A stretch of 64,000 nt of DNA, from contig NC_079881.1 of the NCBI RefSeq assembly GCF_029227915.1, positions 10,044,001-10,108,000 of the forward strand. Direction: 5' to 3'. Positions 26,351-35,141 of this stretch are shown in pieces. The notes beneath the pieces are model-generated. The model searched no databases. It was not told where the DNA came from and worked only from the letters and a program-made list of their open reading frames with translations. This stretch comes from Hydractinia symbiolongicarpus (lineage: Eukaryota; Cnidaria; Hydrozoa; Anthoathecata; Hydractiniidae). Each line of letters starts with the position of its first letter. Within the stretch, counting starts at the first letter, position 1. A program made the translations under genes and the position numbers.

Positions 26351-26423
26351 GCCTTGTTAGCGCAGTAGGCAGCGCGTCAGTCTCATAATCTGAAGGTCGT
26401 GAGTTCGATCCTCACACAGGGCA
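26351..26423 (+). tRNA. tRNA-Met(CAT), unit 43
   Basis: Consensus copy. Confidence 0.92.
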
Positions 26424-26487
26424 AGGCTTTTAAAAGCCGCAGTGAATCAAATGTTTGACGCCTATTACAAAACTAGCAACTCAACAA

Positions 26488-26560
26488 TGATTCCGAACGG
26501 GCTCGAACCGGGGACCTTGCGCGTGTGAAGCGCACGTGATAACCGCTACACTACGGAATC
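26488..26560 (-). tRNA. tRNA-Val(CAC), unit 43
   Basis: T-stem changes as in unit 37. Confidence 0.75.
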
Positions 26561-26651
26561 CAATGAATTTTGGAACCTATGACTAAGGAAAGCAATACAA
26601 GGCTAAAATAGCTAGAGAAAAAAGCAAAAACATGTCGCTTGTTAGTTGCCA

Positions 26652-26724
26652 GATTCCGTAGTGTAGTGGTTATCCCGTGCGCTTGACACGCGCAAGGTCC
26701 CCGGTTCGAGCCCGGGCGGAATCA
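26652..26724 (+). tRNA. tRNA-Val(GAC), unit 44
   Basis: Duplicate of the unit 38 variant. Confidence 0.8.
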
Positions 26725-26764
26725 TTGATGTTTCCGCGAAGCGAACCTCGGAAGAGCCTCTGTA

Positions 26765-26836
26765 GGTTCCATGGTGTAATGGTTAGCACTCATGATTCTG
26801 AATCCTGCGATCCGAGTTCAAGTCTCGGTGGAACCT
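26765..26836 (+). tRNA. tRNA-Gln(CTG), unit 44
   Basis: CATGA stem and C32T. Confidence 0.74.
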
Positions 26837-26967
26837 GTGCCATTAGTTGTGCCTCGGAAGCACCTATTGGGCGTTTGGAAGCAACGGCACTTCAAATATT
26901 TTAGTCATTTGCAGGAAGACATTGTAATAACAACGTTCTTCTGAAATGCATCGGATTAGGGCACAGT

Positions 26968-27040
26968 GCCTTGTTAGCGCAGTAGGCAGCGCGTCAGTCT
27001 CATAATCTGAAGGTCGTGAGTTCGATCCTCACACAGGGCA
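26968..27040 (+). tRNA. tRNA-Met(CAT), unit 44
   Basis: Consensus copy. Confidence 0.92.
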
Positions 27041-27104
27041 AGGCTTTTAAAAGCCGCACTGAATCAAATGTTTGACGCCTATTACAAAACTAGCAACTCA
27101 ACAA

Positions 27105-27177
27105 TGATTCCGCCCGGGCTCGAACCAGGGACCTTGCGCGTGTGAAGCGCACGTGATAACCGCTACACTACGGAATC
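27105..27177 (-). tRNA. tRNA-Val(CAC), unit 44
   Basis: One T-stem change. Confidence 0.84.
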
Positions 27178-27268
27178 CAATGAATTTTGGAACCTATGAC
27201 GAAGGAAAGCAATACAAGGCTAAAATAGCTAGAGAAAAAAGCAAAAATATGTCGCTTGTTAGTTGCCA

Positions 27269-27341
27269 GATTCCGTAGTGTAGTGGTTATCACGTGCGCT
27301 TAACACGCGCAAGGTCCCCGGTTCGAGCCCGGGCCGAATCA
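27269..27341 (+). tRNA. tRNA-Val(AAC), unit 45
   Basis: Acceptor mismatch (CCGAATC). Confidence 0.78.
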
Positions 27342-27381
27342 TTGATGTTTCCGCGAAGCGAACCTCGGAAGAGCCTCTGTA

Positions 27382-27453
27382 GGTTCCATGGTGTAATGGT
27401 TAGCACTCAGAACTCCGAATCCTACGATCCGAGTTCAAGTCTCGGTGGAACCT
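27382..27453 (+). tRNA. Gln-body tRNA with Arg anticodon CCG, unit 45
   Basis: Same T35C as unit 39, plus TCCTA at the stem end. Confidence 0.68.
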
Positions 27454-27584
27454 GTGCAGTTAGTTGTGCCTCGGAAGCACCTATTGGGCGTTTGGAAGCA
27501 ACGGCACTTGAAATATTTTAGTCAATTGCAAGAAGACATTGTAATAACAACGTTCTTCTGAAATGCATCGGATTAGGGCACAGT

Positions 27585-27657
27585 GCCTTGTTAGCGCAGT
27601 AGGCAGCGCGTCAGTCTCATAATCTGAAGGTCGTGAGTTCGATCCTCACACAGGGCA
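27585..27657 (+). tRNA. tRNA-Met(CAT), unit 45
   Basis: Consensus copy. Confidence 0.92.
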
Positions 27658-27721
27658 AAGCTTTTAAAAGCCGCAGGGAATCAAATGTTTGACGCCTATT
27701 ACAAAACTAGCAACTCAACAA

Positions 27722-27794
27722 TGATTCCGCCCGGGCTCGAATTAGGGACCTTGCGCGTGTGAAGCGCACGTGATAACTGCTACACTACGGAATC
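27722..27794 (-). tRNA. tRNA-Val(CAC), unit 45
   Basis: T-stem disrupted (CCTAA). Confidence 0.65.
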
Positions 27795-27885
27795 CAATGA
27801 ATTTTGGAACCTATGACGAAGGAAAGCAATACAAGGCTAAATAAGCTAGAGAAAAAAGCAAAAACATGTCGCTTGTTAGTTCCCA

Positions 27886-27958
27886 GATTCCGTAGTGTAG
27901 TGGTTATCACGTGCGCTTAACACGCGCAAGGTCCCTGGTTCGAGCCCGGGCGGAATCA
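27886..27958 (+). tRNA. tRNA-Val(AAC), unit 46
   Basis: T-stem wobble. Confidence 0.87.
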
Positions 27959-27998
27959 TTGATGTTTCCGCGAAGCGAACCTCGGAAGAGCCTCTGTA

Positions 27999-28070
27999 GG
28001 TTCCATGGTGTAATGGTTAGCACTCAGGACTCTGAATCCTGCGATCCGAGTTCAAGTCTCGGTGGAACCT
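27999..28070 (+). tRNA. tRNA-Gln(CTG), unit 46
   Basis: Consensus copy. Confidence 0.92.
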
Positions 28071-28201
28071 GTGCCGTTAGTTGTGCCTCGGAAGCACCTA
28101 TTGGGCGTTTGGAAGCAACGGCACTTCAAATATTTTAGTCATTTGCAAGAAGACATTGTAATAACAACGTTCTTCTGAAATGCATCGGATTAGGGCACAG
28201 T

Positions 28202-28274
28202 GCCTTGTTAGCGCAGTAGGCAGCGCGTCAGTCTCATAATCTGAAGGTCGTGAGTTCGATCCTCACACAGGGCA
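28202..28274 (+). tRNA. tRNA-Met(CAT), unit 46
   Basis: Consensus copy. Confidence 0.92.
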
Positions 28275-28338
28275 AGGCTTTTAAAAGCCGCAGTGAATCA
28301 AATGTTTGACGCCTATTAAAAAACTAGCAACTCAACAA

Positions 28339-28411
28339 TGATTCCGTCCGGGCTCGAACCGGGGACCTTGCGCGTGTGAAGCGCACGTGATAACCGCTAC
28401 ACTACGGAATC
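28339..28411 (-). tRNA. tRNA-Val(CAC), unit 46
   Basis: One change as in unit 40. Confidence 0.85.
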
Positions 28412-28502
28412 CAATGAATTTTGGAACCTATGACGAAGGAAAGCAATACAAGGCTAAAATAGCTAGAGAAAAAAGCAAAAACATGTCGGTTGTTAGTTGC
28501 CA

Positions 28503-28575
28503 GATTCCGTAGTGTAGTGGTTATCACGTGCGCTTTACACGCGCAAGGTCCCCGGTTCGAGCCCGGGCGGAATCA
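28503..28575 (+). tRNA. tRNA-Val(TAC), unit 47
   Basis: Consensus body. Confidence 0.92.
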
Positions 28576-28615
28576 TTGATGTTTCCGCGAAGCGAATCTC
28601 GGAAGAGCCTCTGTA

Positions 28616-28687
28616 GGTTCCATGGTGTAATGGTTAGCACTCAGGACTCTGAATCCTGCGATCCGAGTTCAAGTCTAGGTGGAACCT
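28616..28687 (+). tRNA. tRNA-Gln(CTG), unit 47
   Basis: T-stem CTAGG. Confidence 0.82.
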
Positions 28688-28818
28688 GTGCCGTTAGTTG
28701 TGCCTTGGAAGCACCTATTGGGCGTTTGGAAGCAACGGCACTTCAAATATTTTAGTCATTTGCAAGAAGACATTGTAATAACAACGTTCTTCTGAAATGC
28801 ATCGGATTAGGGCACAGT

Positions 28819-28891
28819 GCCTTGTTAGCGCAGTAGGCAGCGCGTCAGTCTCATAATCTGAAGGTCGTGAGTTCGATCCTCGCACAGGGCA
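28819..28891 (+). tRNA. tRNA-Met(CAT), unit 47
   Basis: T-stem CTCGC. Confidence 0.84.
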
Positions 28892-28955
28892 AGGCTTTTA
28901 AAAGCCGCAGTGAATCAAATGTTTGACGCCTATTACAAAACTAGCAACTCAACAA

Positions 28956-29028
28956 TGATTCCGCCCGGGCTCGAACCGGGGACCTCGCGCGTCTGAAGCG
29001 CACGTGATAACCGCTACACTACGGAATC
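28956..29028 (-). tRNA. Val-body tRNA with Leu anticodon CAG, unit 47
   Basis: Duplicate of the unit 41 variant. Confidence 0.82.
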
Positions 29029-29118
29029 CAATGAATTTTGGAACCGATGACAAAGGAAAGCAATACAAGGCTAAAATAGCTAGAGAAAAAAGCAAAACAT
29101 GTCGCTTGTCAGTTGCCA

Positions 29119-29191
29119 GATTCCGTAGTGTAGTGGTTATGACGTGCGCTTAAGACGCGCAAGGTCCCCGCTTCGAGCCCGGGCGGAATCA
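29119..29191 (+). tRNA. Val-body tRNA with Leu anticodon AAG, unit 48
   Basis: Loop TTAAGAC; T-stem CCCGC; D-arm TTATGAC. Confidence 0.73.
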
Positions 29192-29231
29192 TTGATGTTT
29201 CCGCGAAGCAAACCTCGGAAGAGCCTCTGTA

Positions 29232-29303
29232 GGTTCCATGGTGTAATGGTTAGCACTCAGGACTCTGAATCCTGCGATCCGAGTTCAAGTCTCGGTGGAA
29301 CCT
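29232..29303 (+). tRNA. tRNA-Gln(CTG), unit 48
   Basis: Consensus copy. Confidence 0.92.
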
Positions 29304-29434
29304 GTGACGTTAGTTGTGCCTCGGAAGCACCTATTGGGCGTTTGGAAGCAACTGCACTTAAAATATTTTAGTCATTTGCAAGAAGACATTGTAATAACAA
29401 CGTTGTTCTGAAATGCATTGCATTAGGGCACAGT

Positions 29435-29507
29435 GCCTTGTTAGCGCAGTAGGCAGCGCGTCACTCTCATAATCTGAAGGTCGTGAGTTCGATCCTCACA
29501 CAGGGCA
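29435..29507 (+). tRNA. tRNA-Met(CAT), unit 48
   Basis: Anticodon stem TCACT. Confidence 0.77.
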
Positions 29508-29571
29508 AGGCTTTTAAAAGCCGCAGTGAATCAAATGTTTGACGCATATTACAAAACTAGCAACTCAACAA

Positions 29572-29644
29572 TGATTCTGTCCGGGCTCGAACCGGGGACC
29601 TTGCGCGTGTGAAGCGCACGTGATAACCGCTACACTACGGAATC
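29572..29644 (-). tRNA. tRNA-Val(CAC), unit 48
   Basis: Acceptor changes (ACAGAATC). Confidence 0.78.
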
Positions 29645-29735
29645 CAATGAATTTTGGAACCGATGACGAAGGAAAGCAATACAAGGCTGAAATAGCTAGA
29701 GAAAAAAGCAAAAACATGTCGCTTGTTAGTTGCCA

Positions 29736-29808
29736 GATTCCGTAGTGTAGTGGTTATCACGTGCGCTTTACACGCGCAAGGTCCCCGGTTCGAGCCCGGG
29801 CGGAATCA
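29736..29808 (+). tRNA. tRNA-Val(TAC), unit 49
   Basis: Consensus body. Confidence 0.92.
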
Positions 29809-29848
29809 TTGATGTTTCCGCGAAGCGAACCTCGGAAGAGCCTCTGTA

Positions 29849-29920
29849 GGTTCCATGGTGTAATGGTTAGCACTCGGGACTCTGAATCCTGCGATCCGAG
29901 TTCAAGTCTAGGTGGAACCT
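29849..29920 (+). tRNA. tRNA-Gln(CTG), unit 49
   Basis: Stem wobble CGGGA; T-stem CTAGG. Confidence 0.78.
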
Positions 29921-30051
29921 GTGCCGTTAGTTGTGCCTCGGAAGCACCTATTGGGCGTTTGGAAGCAACGGCACTTCAAATATTTTAGTCATTTGCAAGA
30001 AGACATTGTAATAACAACGTTCTTCTGAAATGCATCGGATTAGGGCACAGT

Positions 30052-30124
30052 GCCTTGTTAGCGCAGTAGGCAGCGCGTCAGTCTCATAATCTGAAGGTCG
30101 TGAGTTCGATCCTCGCACAGGGCA
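30052..30124 (+). tRNA. tRNA-Met(CAT), unit 49
   Basis: T-stem CTCGC. Confidence 0.84.
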
Positions 30125-30188
30125 AGGCTTTTAAAAGCCGCAGTGGATCAAATGTTTGACGCCTATTACAAAACTAGCAACTCAACAA

Positions 30189-30261
30189 TGATTCCGCCCG
30201 GGCTCGAACCGGGGACCTCGCGCGTCTGAAGCGCACGTGATAACCGCTACACTACGGAATC
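30189..30261 (-). tRNA. Val-body tRNA with Leu anticodon CAG, unit 49
   Basis: Third CAG copy; stems intact. Confidence 0.82.
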
Positions 30262-30352
30262 CAATGAATTTTGGAACCGATGAAAAAGGAAAGCAATGCA
30301 AGGCTAAAATAGCTAGAGAAAAAAGCAAAAACATGTCGCTTGTTAGTTGCCA

Positions 30353-30425
30353 GATTCCGTAGTGTAGTGGTTATCACGTGCGCTTAACACGCGCAAGGTC
30401 CCCGGTTCGAGCCCGGGCGGAATCA
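30353..30425 (+). tRNA. tRNA-Val(AAC), unit 50
   Basis: Consensus copy. Confidence 0.92.
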
Positions 30426-30465
30426 TTGATGTTTCCGCGAAGCAAACCTCGGAAGAGCCTCTGTA

Positions 30466-30537
30466 GGTTCCATGGTGTAATGGTTAGCACTCAGGACTCT
30501 GAATCCTGCGATCCGAGGTCAAGTCTCGGTGGAACCT
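30466..30537 (+). tRNA. tRNA-Gln(CTG), unit 50
   Basis: T54G in the B box. Confidence 0.75.
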
Positions 30538-30668
30538 GTGCCGTTAGTTCTGCCTCGGAAGCACCTATTGCGCGTTTGGAAGCAACTGCACTTGAAATAT
30601 TTTAGTCATTTGCAAGAAGACATTGTAATATCAACGTTCTTCTGAAATGCTTCGGATTAGGGCACAGT

Positions 30669-30741
30669 GCCTTGTTAGCGCAGTAGGCAGCGCGTCAGTC
30701 TCATAATCTGAAGGTCGTCAGTTCGATCCTCACACAGGGCA
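30669..30741 (+). tRNA. tRNA-Met(CAT), unit 50
   Basis: T-stem GTCAG mismatch. Confidence 0.78.
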
Positions 30742-30805
30742 AGGCTTTTAAAAGCCGCAGTGAATCAAATGTTTGACGCCTATTACAAAACTAGCAACTC
30801 AACAA

Positions 30806-30878
30806 TGATTCTGCCCGGGCTCGAACCGGGGACCTTGCGCGTATGAAGCGCACGTGATAACCGCTACACTACGAAATC
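30806..30878 (-). tRNA. Val-body tRNA with Met anticodon CAT, unit 50
   Basis: Loop TTCATAC: C36T turns CAC into CAT. Acceptor changes at both ends. The body is Val, unlike the neighbouring Met gene. Confidence 0.7.
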
Positions 30879-30969
30879 CAATGAATTTTGGAACCTATGA
30901 CGAAGGAAAGCAATACAAGGCTGAAATAGCTAGAGAAAAAAGCAAAAACATGTCGCTTGTTAGTTGCCA

Positions 30970-31042
30970 GATTCCGTAGTGTAGTGGTTATCACGTGTGC
31001 TTAACACGCGCAAGGTCCCCGGTTCGAGCCCGGGCGGAATCA
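30970..31042 (+). tRNA. tRNA-Val(AAC), unit 51
   Basis: Anticodon-stem wobble (TGTGC). Confidence 0.87.
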
Positions 31043-31082
31043 TTGATGTTTCCGCGAAGCGAACCTCGGAAGAGCCTCTGTA

Positions 31083-31154
31083 GGTTCCATGGTGTAATGG
31101 TTAGCACTCAGGACTCTGAATCCTGGGATCCGAGTTCAAGTCTCGGTGGAACCT
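31083..31154 (+). tRNA. tRNA-Gln(CTG), unit 51
   Basis: GGGATCC after the anticodon stem. Confidence 0.88.
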
Positions 31155-31285
31155 GTGCCGTTAGTTGTGCCTCGGAAGCACCTATTGGGCGTTTGGAAGC
31201 AACGGCACTTGAAATATTTTAGTCATTTGCAAGAAGACATTGTAATAACAACGTTCTTCTGAAATGCATCGGATTAGGGCACAGT

Positions 31286-31358
31286 GCCTTGTTAGCGCAG
31301 TAGGCAGCGCGTCAGTCTCATAATCTGAAGGTCGTGAGTTCGATCCTCACACAGGGCA
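31286..31358 (+). tRNA. tRNA-Met(CAT), unit 51
   Basis: Consensus copy. Confidence 0.92.
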
Positions 31359-31422
31359 AGGCTTTTAAAAGCCGCAGTGAATCAAATGTTTGACGCCTAT
31401 TACAAAACTAGCAACTCAACAA

Positions 31423-31495
31423 TGATTCCGCCCGGGCTCGAACCGGGGACCTTGCGCGTGCGAAGCGCACGTGATAACCGCTACACTACGAAATC
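31423..31495 (-). tRNA. Val-body tRNA with Ala anticodon CGC, unit 51
   Basis: A35G as in units 13 and 15, but with an intact T-stem, so probably an independent change. Acceptor GATTTCG. Confidence 0.72.
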
Positions 31496-31586
31496 CAATG
31501 AAATTTGGAGCCTATGACGAAGGAAAGCAATACAAGGCTAAAATAGCTAGAGAAAAAAGCAAAAACATGTCGCTTTTTAGTTGCCA

Positions 31587-31659
31587 GATTTCGTAGTGTA
31601 GTGGTTATCACGTGCGCTTAACACGCGCACGGTCCCCGGTTCGAGCCCGGGCGGAATCA
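31587..31659 (+). tRNA. tRNA-Val(AAC), unit 52
   Basis: Acceptor GATTTCG wobble; variable-loop change. Confidence 0.84.
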
Positions 31660-31699
31660 TTGATGTTTCCGCGAAGCGAACCTCGGAAGAGCCTCTGTA

Positions 31700-31771
31700 G
31701 GTTCCATGGTGTTATGGTTAGCACTCAGGACTCTGAATCTTGCGATCCGAGTTCAAGTCTCGGTGGAACCT
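31700..31771 (+). tRNA. tRNA-Gln(CTG), unit 52
   Basis: D-loop TTATGG; stem wobble TCTTG. Confidence 0.84.
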
Positions 31772-31902
31772 GTGCCGTTAGTTGTGCCTCGGAAGCACCT
31801 ATTGGGCGTTTGGAAGCAACGGCACTTCAAATATTTTAGTCATTTGCAAGAAGACATTGTAATAACAACGTTCTTCTGAAATGCATCGGATTAGGGCACA
31901 GT

Positions 31903-31975
31903 GCCTTTTTAGCGCAGTAGGCAGCGCGTCAGTCTCATAATCTGAAGGTCGTGAGTTTGATCCTCACACAGGGCA
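31903..31975 (+). tRNA. tRNA-Met(CAT), unit 52
   Basis: GCCTTTT creates a T5 run at 31906-31910 inside the gene, which could terminate Pol III early; C56T as well. Probably inactive. Confidence 0.55.
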
Positions 31976-32039
31976 AGGCTTATAAAAGCCGTAGTGAATC
32001 AAATGTTTGACGCCTATTACAAAACTAGCAACTCAACAA

Positions 32040-32112
32040 TGATTCCGCCCGGGCTCGAACCGGGGACCTTGCGTGTGTGAAGCGCACGTGATAACCGCTA
32101 CACTGCGGAATC
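32040..32112 (-). tRNA. tRNA-Val(CAC), unit 52
   Basis: Anticodon-stem mismatch 31-39. Confidence 0.78.
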
Positions 32113-32203
32113 CAATGAATTTTGGAACCTATGACGAAGGAAAGCAATACAAGGCTAAAATAGCTAGAGAAAAAAGCAAAAACATGTCGCTTGTTAGTTG
32201 CCA

Positions 32204-32276
32204 GATTTTGTAGTGTAGTGGTTATCACGTGCGCTTAACACGTGCAAGGTCCCCGGTTCGAGCCCGGGCGGAATCA
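32204..32276 (+). tRNA. tRNA-Val(AAC), unit 53
   Basis: Acceptor GATTTTG contains a T4 run; G-T pairs. Confidence 0.72.
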
Positions 32277-32316
32277 TTGATGTTTCCGCGAAGCGAACCT
32301 CGGAAGAGCCTCTGTA

Positions 32317-32388
32317 GGTTCCATGGTGTAATGGTTAGCACTCAGGACTCTGAATCCTGCGATCCGAGTTCAAGTCTCGGTGGAACCT
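32317..32388 (+). tRNA. tRNA-Gln(CTG), unit 53
   Basis: Consensus copy. Confidence 0.92.
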
Positions 32389-32519
32389 GTGCCGTTAGTT
32401 GTGCCTCGGAAGCACCTATTGGGCGTTTGAAAGCAACGGCACTTCAAATATTTTAGTCATTTGCAAGAAGACATTGTAATAACAACGTTCTTCTGAAATG
32501 CATCGGATTAGGGCACAGT

Positions 32520-32592
32520 GCCTTGTTAGCGCAGTAGGCAGCGCGTCAGTCTCATAATCTGAAGGTCGTGAGTTCGATCCTCACACAGGGCA
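32520..32592 (+). tRNA. tRNA-Met(CAT), unit 53
   Basis: Consensus copy. The downstream palindrome is broken to GGCTTATAATAGCC. Confidence 0.9.
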
Positions 32593-32656
32593 GGGCTTAT
32601 AATAGCCGTAGTGAATCAAATGTGTGACGCCTATTACAAAACTAGCAACTCAACAA

Positions 32657-32729
32657 TGATTCCGCCCCGGCTCGAACCGGGGACCTTGCGCGTGTGAAGC
32701 GCACGTGATAACCGCTACACTACGGAATC
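32657..32729 (-). tRNA. tRNA-Val(CAC), unit 53
   Basis: T-stem change (CGGGG). Confidence 0.8.
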
Positions 32730-32819
32730 CAATGAATTTTGGAACCTATGACGAAGGAAAGCAATACAAGGCTAAAATAGCTAGAGAAAAAACAAAAACA
32801 TGTCGATTTTTAGTTGCCA

Positions 32820-32891
32820 GATTCCGTAGTGTAGTGGTTATCACGTGCGCTTAACACGCACAAGGTCCCCGGTTCCACCCGGGCGGAATCA
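32820..32891 (+). tRNA. tRNA-Val(AAC), unit 54, T-loop deletion
   Basis: One base missing in the T-loop (GGTTCCACCCGGG), giving 72 nt and a broken B box; stem mismatch GCACA. Probably inactive. Confidence 0.55.
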
Positions 32892-32931
32892 TTGATGTTT
32901 CCGCGAAGCGAACCTCGAAAGAGCCTCTGTA

Positions 32932-33003
32932 GGTTCCATGGTGTTATGGTTAGCACTCAGGACTCTGAATCCTGCGATTTCAGTTCAAGTCTCGGTGGAA
33001 CCT
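32932..33003 (+). tRNA. tRNA-Gln(CTG), unit 54
   Basis: T-stem TTCAG mismatches. Confidence 0.72.
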
Positions 33004-33134
33004 GTGCCGTTAGTTGTGCCTCGGAAGCACCTATTGGGCGTTTGGAAGCAGCGGCACTTCAAATATTTTACCCATTTGAGAGAAGACATTGTAATAACAA
33101 CGTTCTTCTGAAATGCATCGGATTAGGGCTCAGT

Positions 33135-33207
33135 GCCTTGTTAGCGCAGTAGGCAGCGCGTCAGTCTCATAATCTGAAGGTCGTGAGTTCGATCCTCACA
33201 CAGGGCA
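33135..33207 (+). tRNA. tRNA-Met(CAT), unit 54
   Basis: Consensus copy. Confidence 0.92.
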
Positions 33208-33271
33208 AGGCTTTTAAAAGCCGCAGTGAATCAAATGTTTGACGCCTATTACAAAACTAGCAACTCAACAA

Positions 33272-33344
33272 TGATTCCGCCCAGGCTCGAACCGGGGACC
33301 TTGCGCGTGTGAAGCGCACGTGATAACCGCTACACTACGGAATC
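33272..33344 (-). tRNA. tRNA-Val(CAC), unit 54
   Basis: One T-stem change. Confidence 0.86.
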
Positions 33345-33435
33345 CAATGAGTTTTGGAACCTATGACGAAGGAAAGCAATACAAGGCTAAAATAGCTAGA
33401 GAAAAAAGCAAAAACATGTCGCTTGTTAGTTGCCA

Positions 33436-33508
33436 GATTCCGTAGTGTAGTGGTTATCACGTGCGCTTAACACGCGCAAGGTCCCCGGTTCGATCCCGGG
33501 CGGAATCA
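33436..33508 (+). tRNA. tRNA-Val(AAC), unit 55
   Basis: T-loop GATCC; otherwise consensus. Confidence 0.88.
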
Positions 33509-33543
33509 TTGATGTTTCCGCGAAGCGAACCTCGGAAGAGCCT

Positions 33544-33586
33544 CTTAACAGGCGCAAGGTCCCTGGTTCCAGCCCGGGCGGAATCA
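33544..33586 (+). pseudogene. tRNA-Val 3' half, unit 55
   Basis: Runs from the anticodon loop (TTAACA) through the T-arm to A73. Part of a 78-bp tandem duplication of the Val 3' half plus the following spacer. It retains a B box but no A box. Confidence 0.85.
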
Positions 33587-33626
33587 TTGATATTTCCGCG
33601 AAGCCAACCTTGGAAGAGCCTCTGTA

Positions 33627-33698
33627 GGTTCCATGGTGTTATGGTTAGCACCCAGGACTCTGAATCCTGCGATCCGAGTTCAAGTCTCGGTGGAACCT
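33627..33698 (+). tRNA. tRNA-Gln(CTG), unit 55
   Basis: D-loop TTATGG; GCACCC before the anticodon stem. Confidence 0.85.
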
Positions 33699-33829
33699 GT
33701 GCCGTTAGTTGTGCCTCGGAAGCACCTATTGGGCGTTTGGAAGCAACGGCACTTCAAATATTTTAGTCATTTGCAAGAAGACATTGTAATAACAACGTTC
33801 TTCTGAAATGCATCGGATTAGGGCACAGT

Positions 33830-33902
33830 GCCTTGTTAGCGCAGTAGGCAGCGCGTCAGTCTCAAAATCTGAAGGTCGTGAGTTCGATCCTCACACAGGG
33901 CA
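33830..33902 (+). tRNA. Met-body tRNA with Leu anticodon CAA, unit 55
   Basis: Loop CTCAAAA: T36A turns CAT into CAA (TTG leucine codons). The rest is consensus elongator Met. Confidence 0.8.
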
Positions 33903-33966
33903 AGGCTTTTAAAAGCCGCAGTGAATCAAATGTTTGACGCCTATTACAAAACTAGCAATTCAACAA

Positions 33967-34039
33967 TGATTCCGCCCGGGCTCGAACCGGGGACCTTGCG
34001 CGTGTGAAGCGCACGTGATAACCGCTACACTACGGAATC
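33967..34039 (-). tRNA. tRNA-Val(CAC), unit 55
   Basis: Consensus copy. Confidence 0.92.
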
Positions 34040-34130
34040 CAATGAATTTTGGAACCTATGACGAAGGAAAGCAATACAAGGCTAAAATAGCTAGAGAAAA
34101 ATGCAAAAACATGTCGCTTGTTAGTTGCCA

Positions 34131-34203
34131 GATTCCGTAGTGTAGTGGTTATCACGTGCGCTTAACACGCGCAAGGTCCCCGGTTCGAGACCGGGCGGCA
34201 TCA
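34131..34203 (+). tRNA. tRNA-Val(AAC), unit 56
   Basis: Acceptor mismatch (CGGCATC); GAGACC T-loop end. Confidence 0.77.
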
Positions 34204-34243
34204 TTGATGTTTCCGCGAAGCGAACCTCGGAAGAGCCTCTGTA

Positions 34244-34315
34244 GGTTCCATGGTGTAATGGTTAGCACTTAGGACTCTGAATCCTGCGATCCGAGTTCAA
34301 GTCTCGGTGGAACCT
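34244..34315 (+). tRNA. tRNA-Gln(CTG), unit 56
   Basis: Anticodon-stem wobble (TAGGA). Confidence 0.87.
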
Positions 34316-34446
34316 GTGCCGTTAGTTGTGCCTCGGAAGCACCTATTGGGCGTTTGGAAGCAACGGCACTTCAAATATTTTAGTCACTTGCAAGAAGACA
34401 TTGTAATAACAACGTTTTTCTGAAATGCATCGGATTAGGGCACAGT

Positions 34447-34519
34447 GCCTTGTTAGCGCAGTAGGCAGCGCGTCAGTCTCATAATCTAAAGGTCGTGAGT
34501 TCGATCCTCACACAGGGCA
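34447..34519 (+). tRNA. tRNA-Met(CAT), unit 56
   Basis: Anticodon stem TCTAA mismatch. Confidence 0.77.
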
Positions 34520-34583
34520 AGGCTTTTAAAAGCCGCAGTGAATCAAATGTTTGACGCCTATTACAAAACTAGCAACTCAACAA

Positions 34584-34656
34584 TGATTCCGCCCGGGCTC
34601 GAACCGGGGACCTTGCGCATGTGAAGCGCACGTGATAACCGCTACACTACGGAATC
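34584..34656 (-). tRNA. tRNA-Val(CAC), unit 56
   Basis: C38T in the loop. Confidence 0.87.
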
Positions 34657-34747
34657 CAATGAATTTTGGAACCTATGACGAAGGAAAGAAATACAAGGCT
34701 AAAATAGCTAGAGAAAAAAGCAAAAACATGTCGCTTGTTAGTTGCCA

Positions 34748-34820
34748 GATTCCGTAGTGTAGTGGTTATCACGTGCGCTTAACACGCGCAAGGTCCCCGG
34801 TTCGATCCCGGGCGGAATCA
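34748..34820 (+). tRNA. tRNA-Val(AAC), unit 57
   Basis: As unit 55. Confidence 0.88.
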
Positions 34821-34855
34821 TTGATGTTTCCGCGAAGCGAACCTCGGAAGAGCCT

Positions 34856-34898
34856 CTTAACAGGCGCAAGGTCCCTGGTTCCAGCCCGGGCGGAATCA
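34856..34898 (+). pseudogene. tRNA-Val 3' half, unit 57
   Basis: Identical in form to the unit 55 half-gene. Confidence 0.85.
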
Positions 34899-34938
34899 TT
34901 GATATTTCCGCGAAGCCAACCTTGGAAGAGCCTCTGTA

Positions 34939-35010
34939 GGTTCCATGGTGTTATGGTTAGCACCCAGGACTCTGAATCCTGCGATCCGAGTTCAAGTCTC
35001 GGTGGAACCT
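34939..35010 (+). tRNA. tRNA-Gln(CTG), unit 57
   Basis: As unit 55. Confidence 0.85.
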
Positions 35011-35141
35011 GTGCCGTTAGTTGTGCCTCGGAAGCACCTATTGGGCGTTTGGAAGCAACGGCACTTCAAATATTTTAGTCATTTGCAAGAAGACATTGTA
35101 ATAACAACGTTCTTCTGAAATGCATCGGATTAGGGCACAGT

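Larger units (their letters stand above)
22017..29418. repeat. Higher-order repeat, 2 x about 3701 bp (six units each)
   Basis: Units 37-42 and 43-48 match variant for variant: GAC Val(+) (38/44), CCG anticodon (39/45), GAATTAGGG (39/45), CAG anticodon (41/47) and AAG (42/48). Boundaries are approximate. The left boundary lies near Met of units 36 and 42, which share a G1A change and TCACT. Confidence 0.9.

Noticed and set aside
33457-33651. Minus-strand open frames of about 64 codons in units 55, 57 and 59, and similar ones elsewhere
   Set aside because: They are antisense to Val(+) and the half-tRNA, and exist only because the 78-bp duplication extends an open frame.
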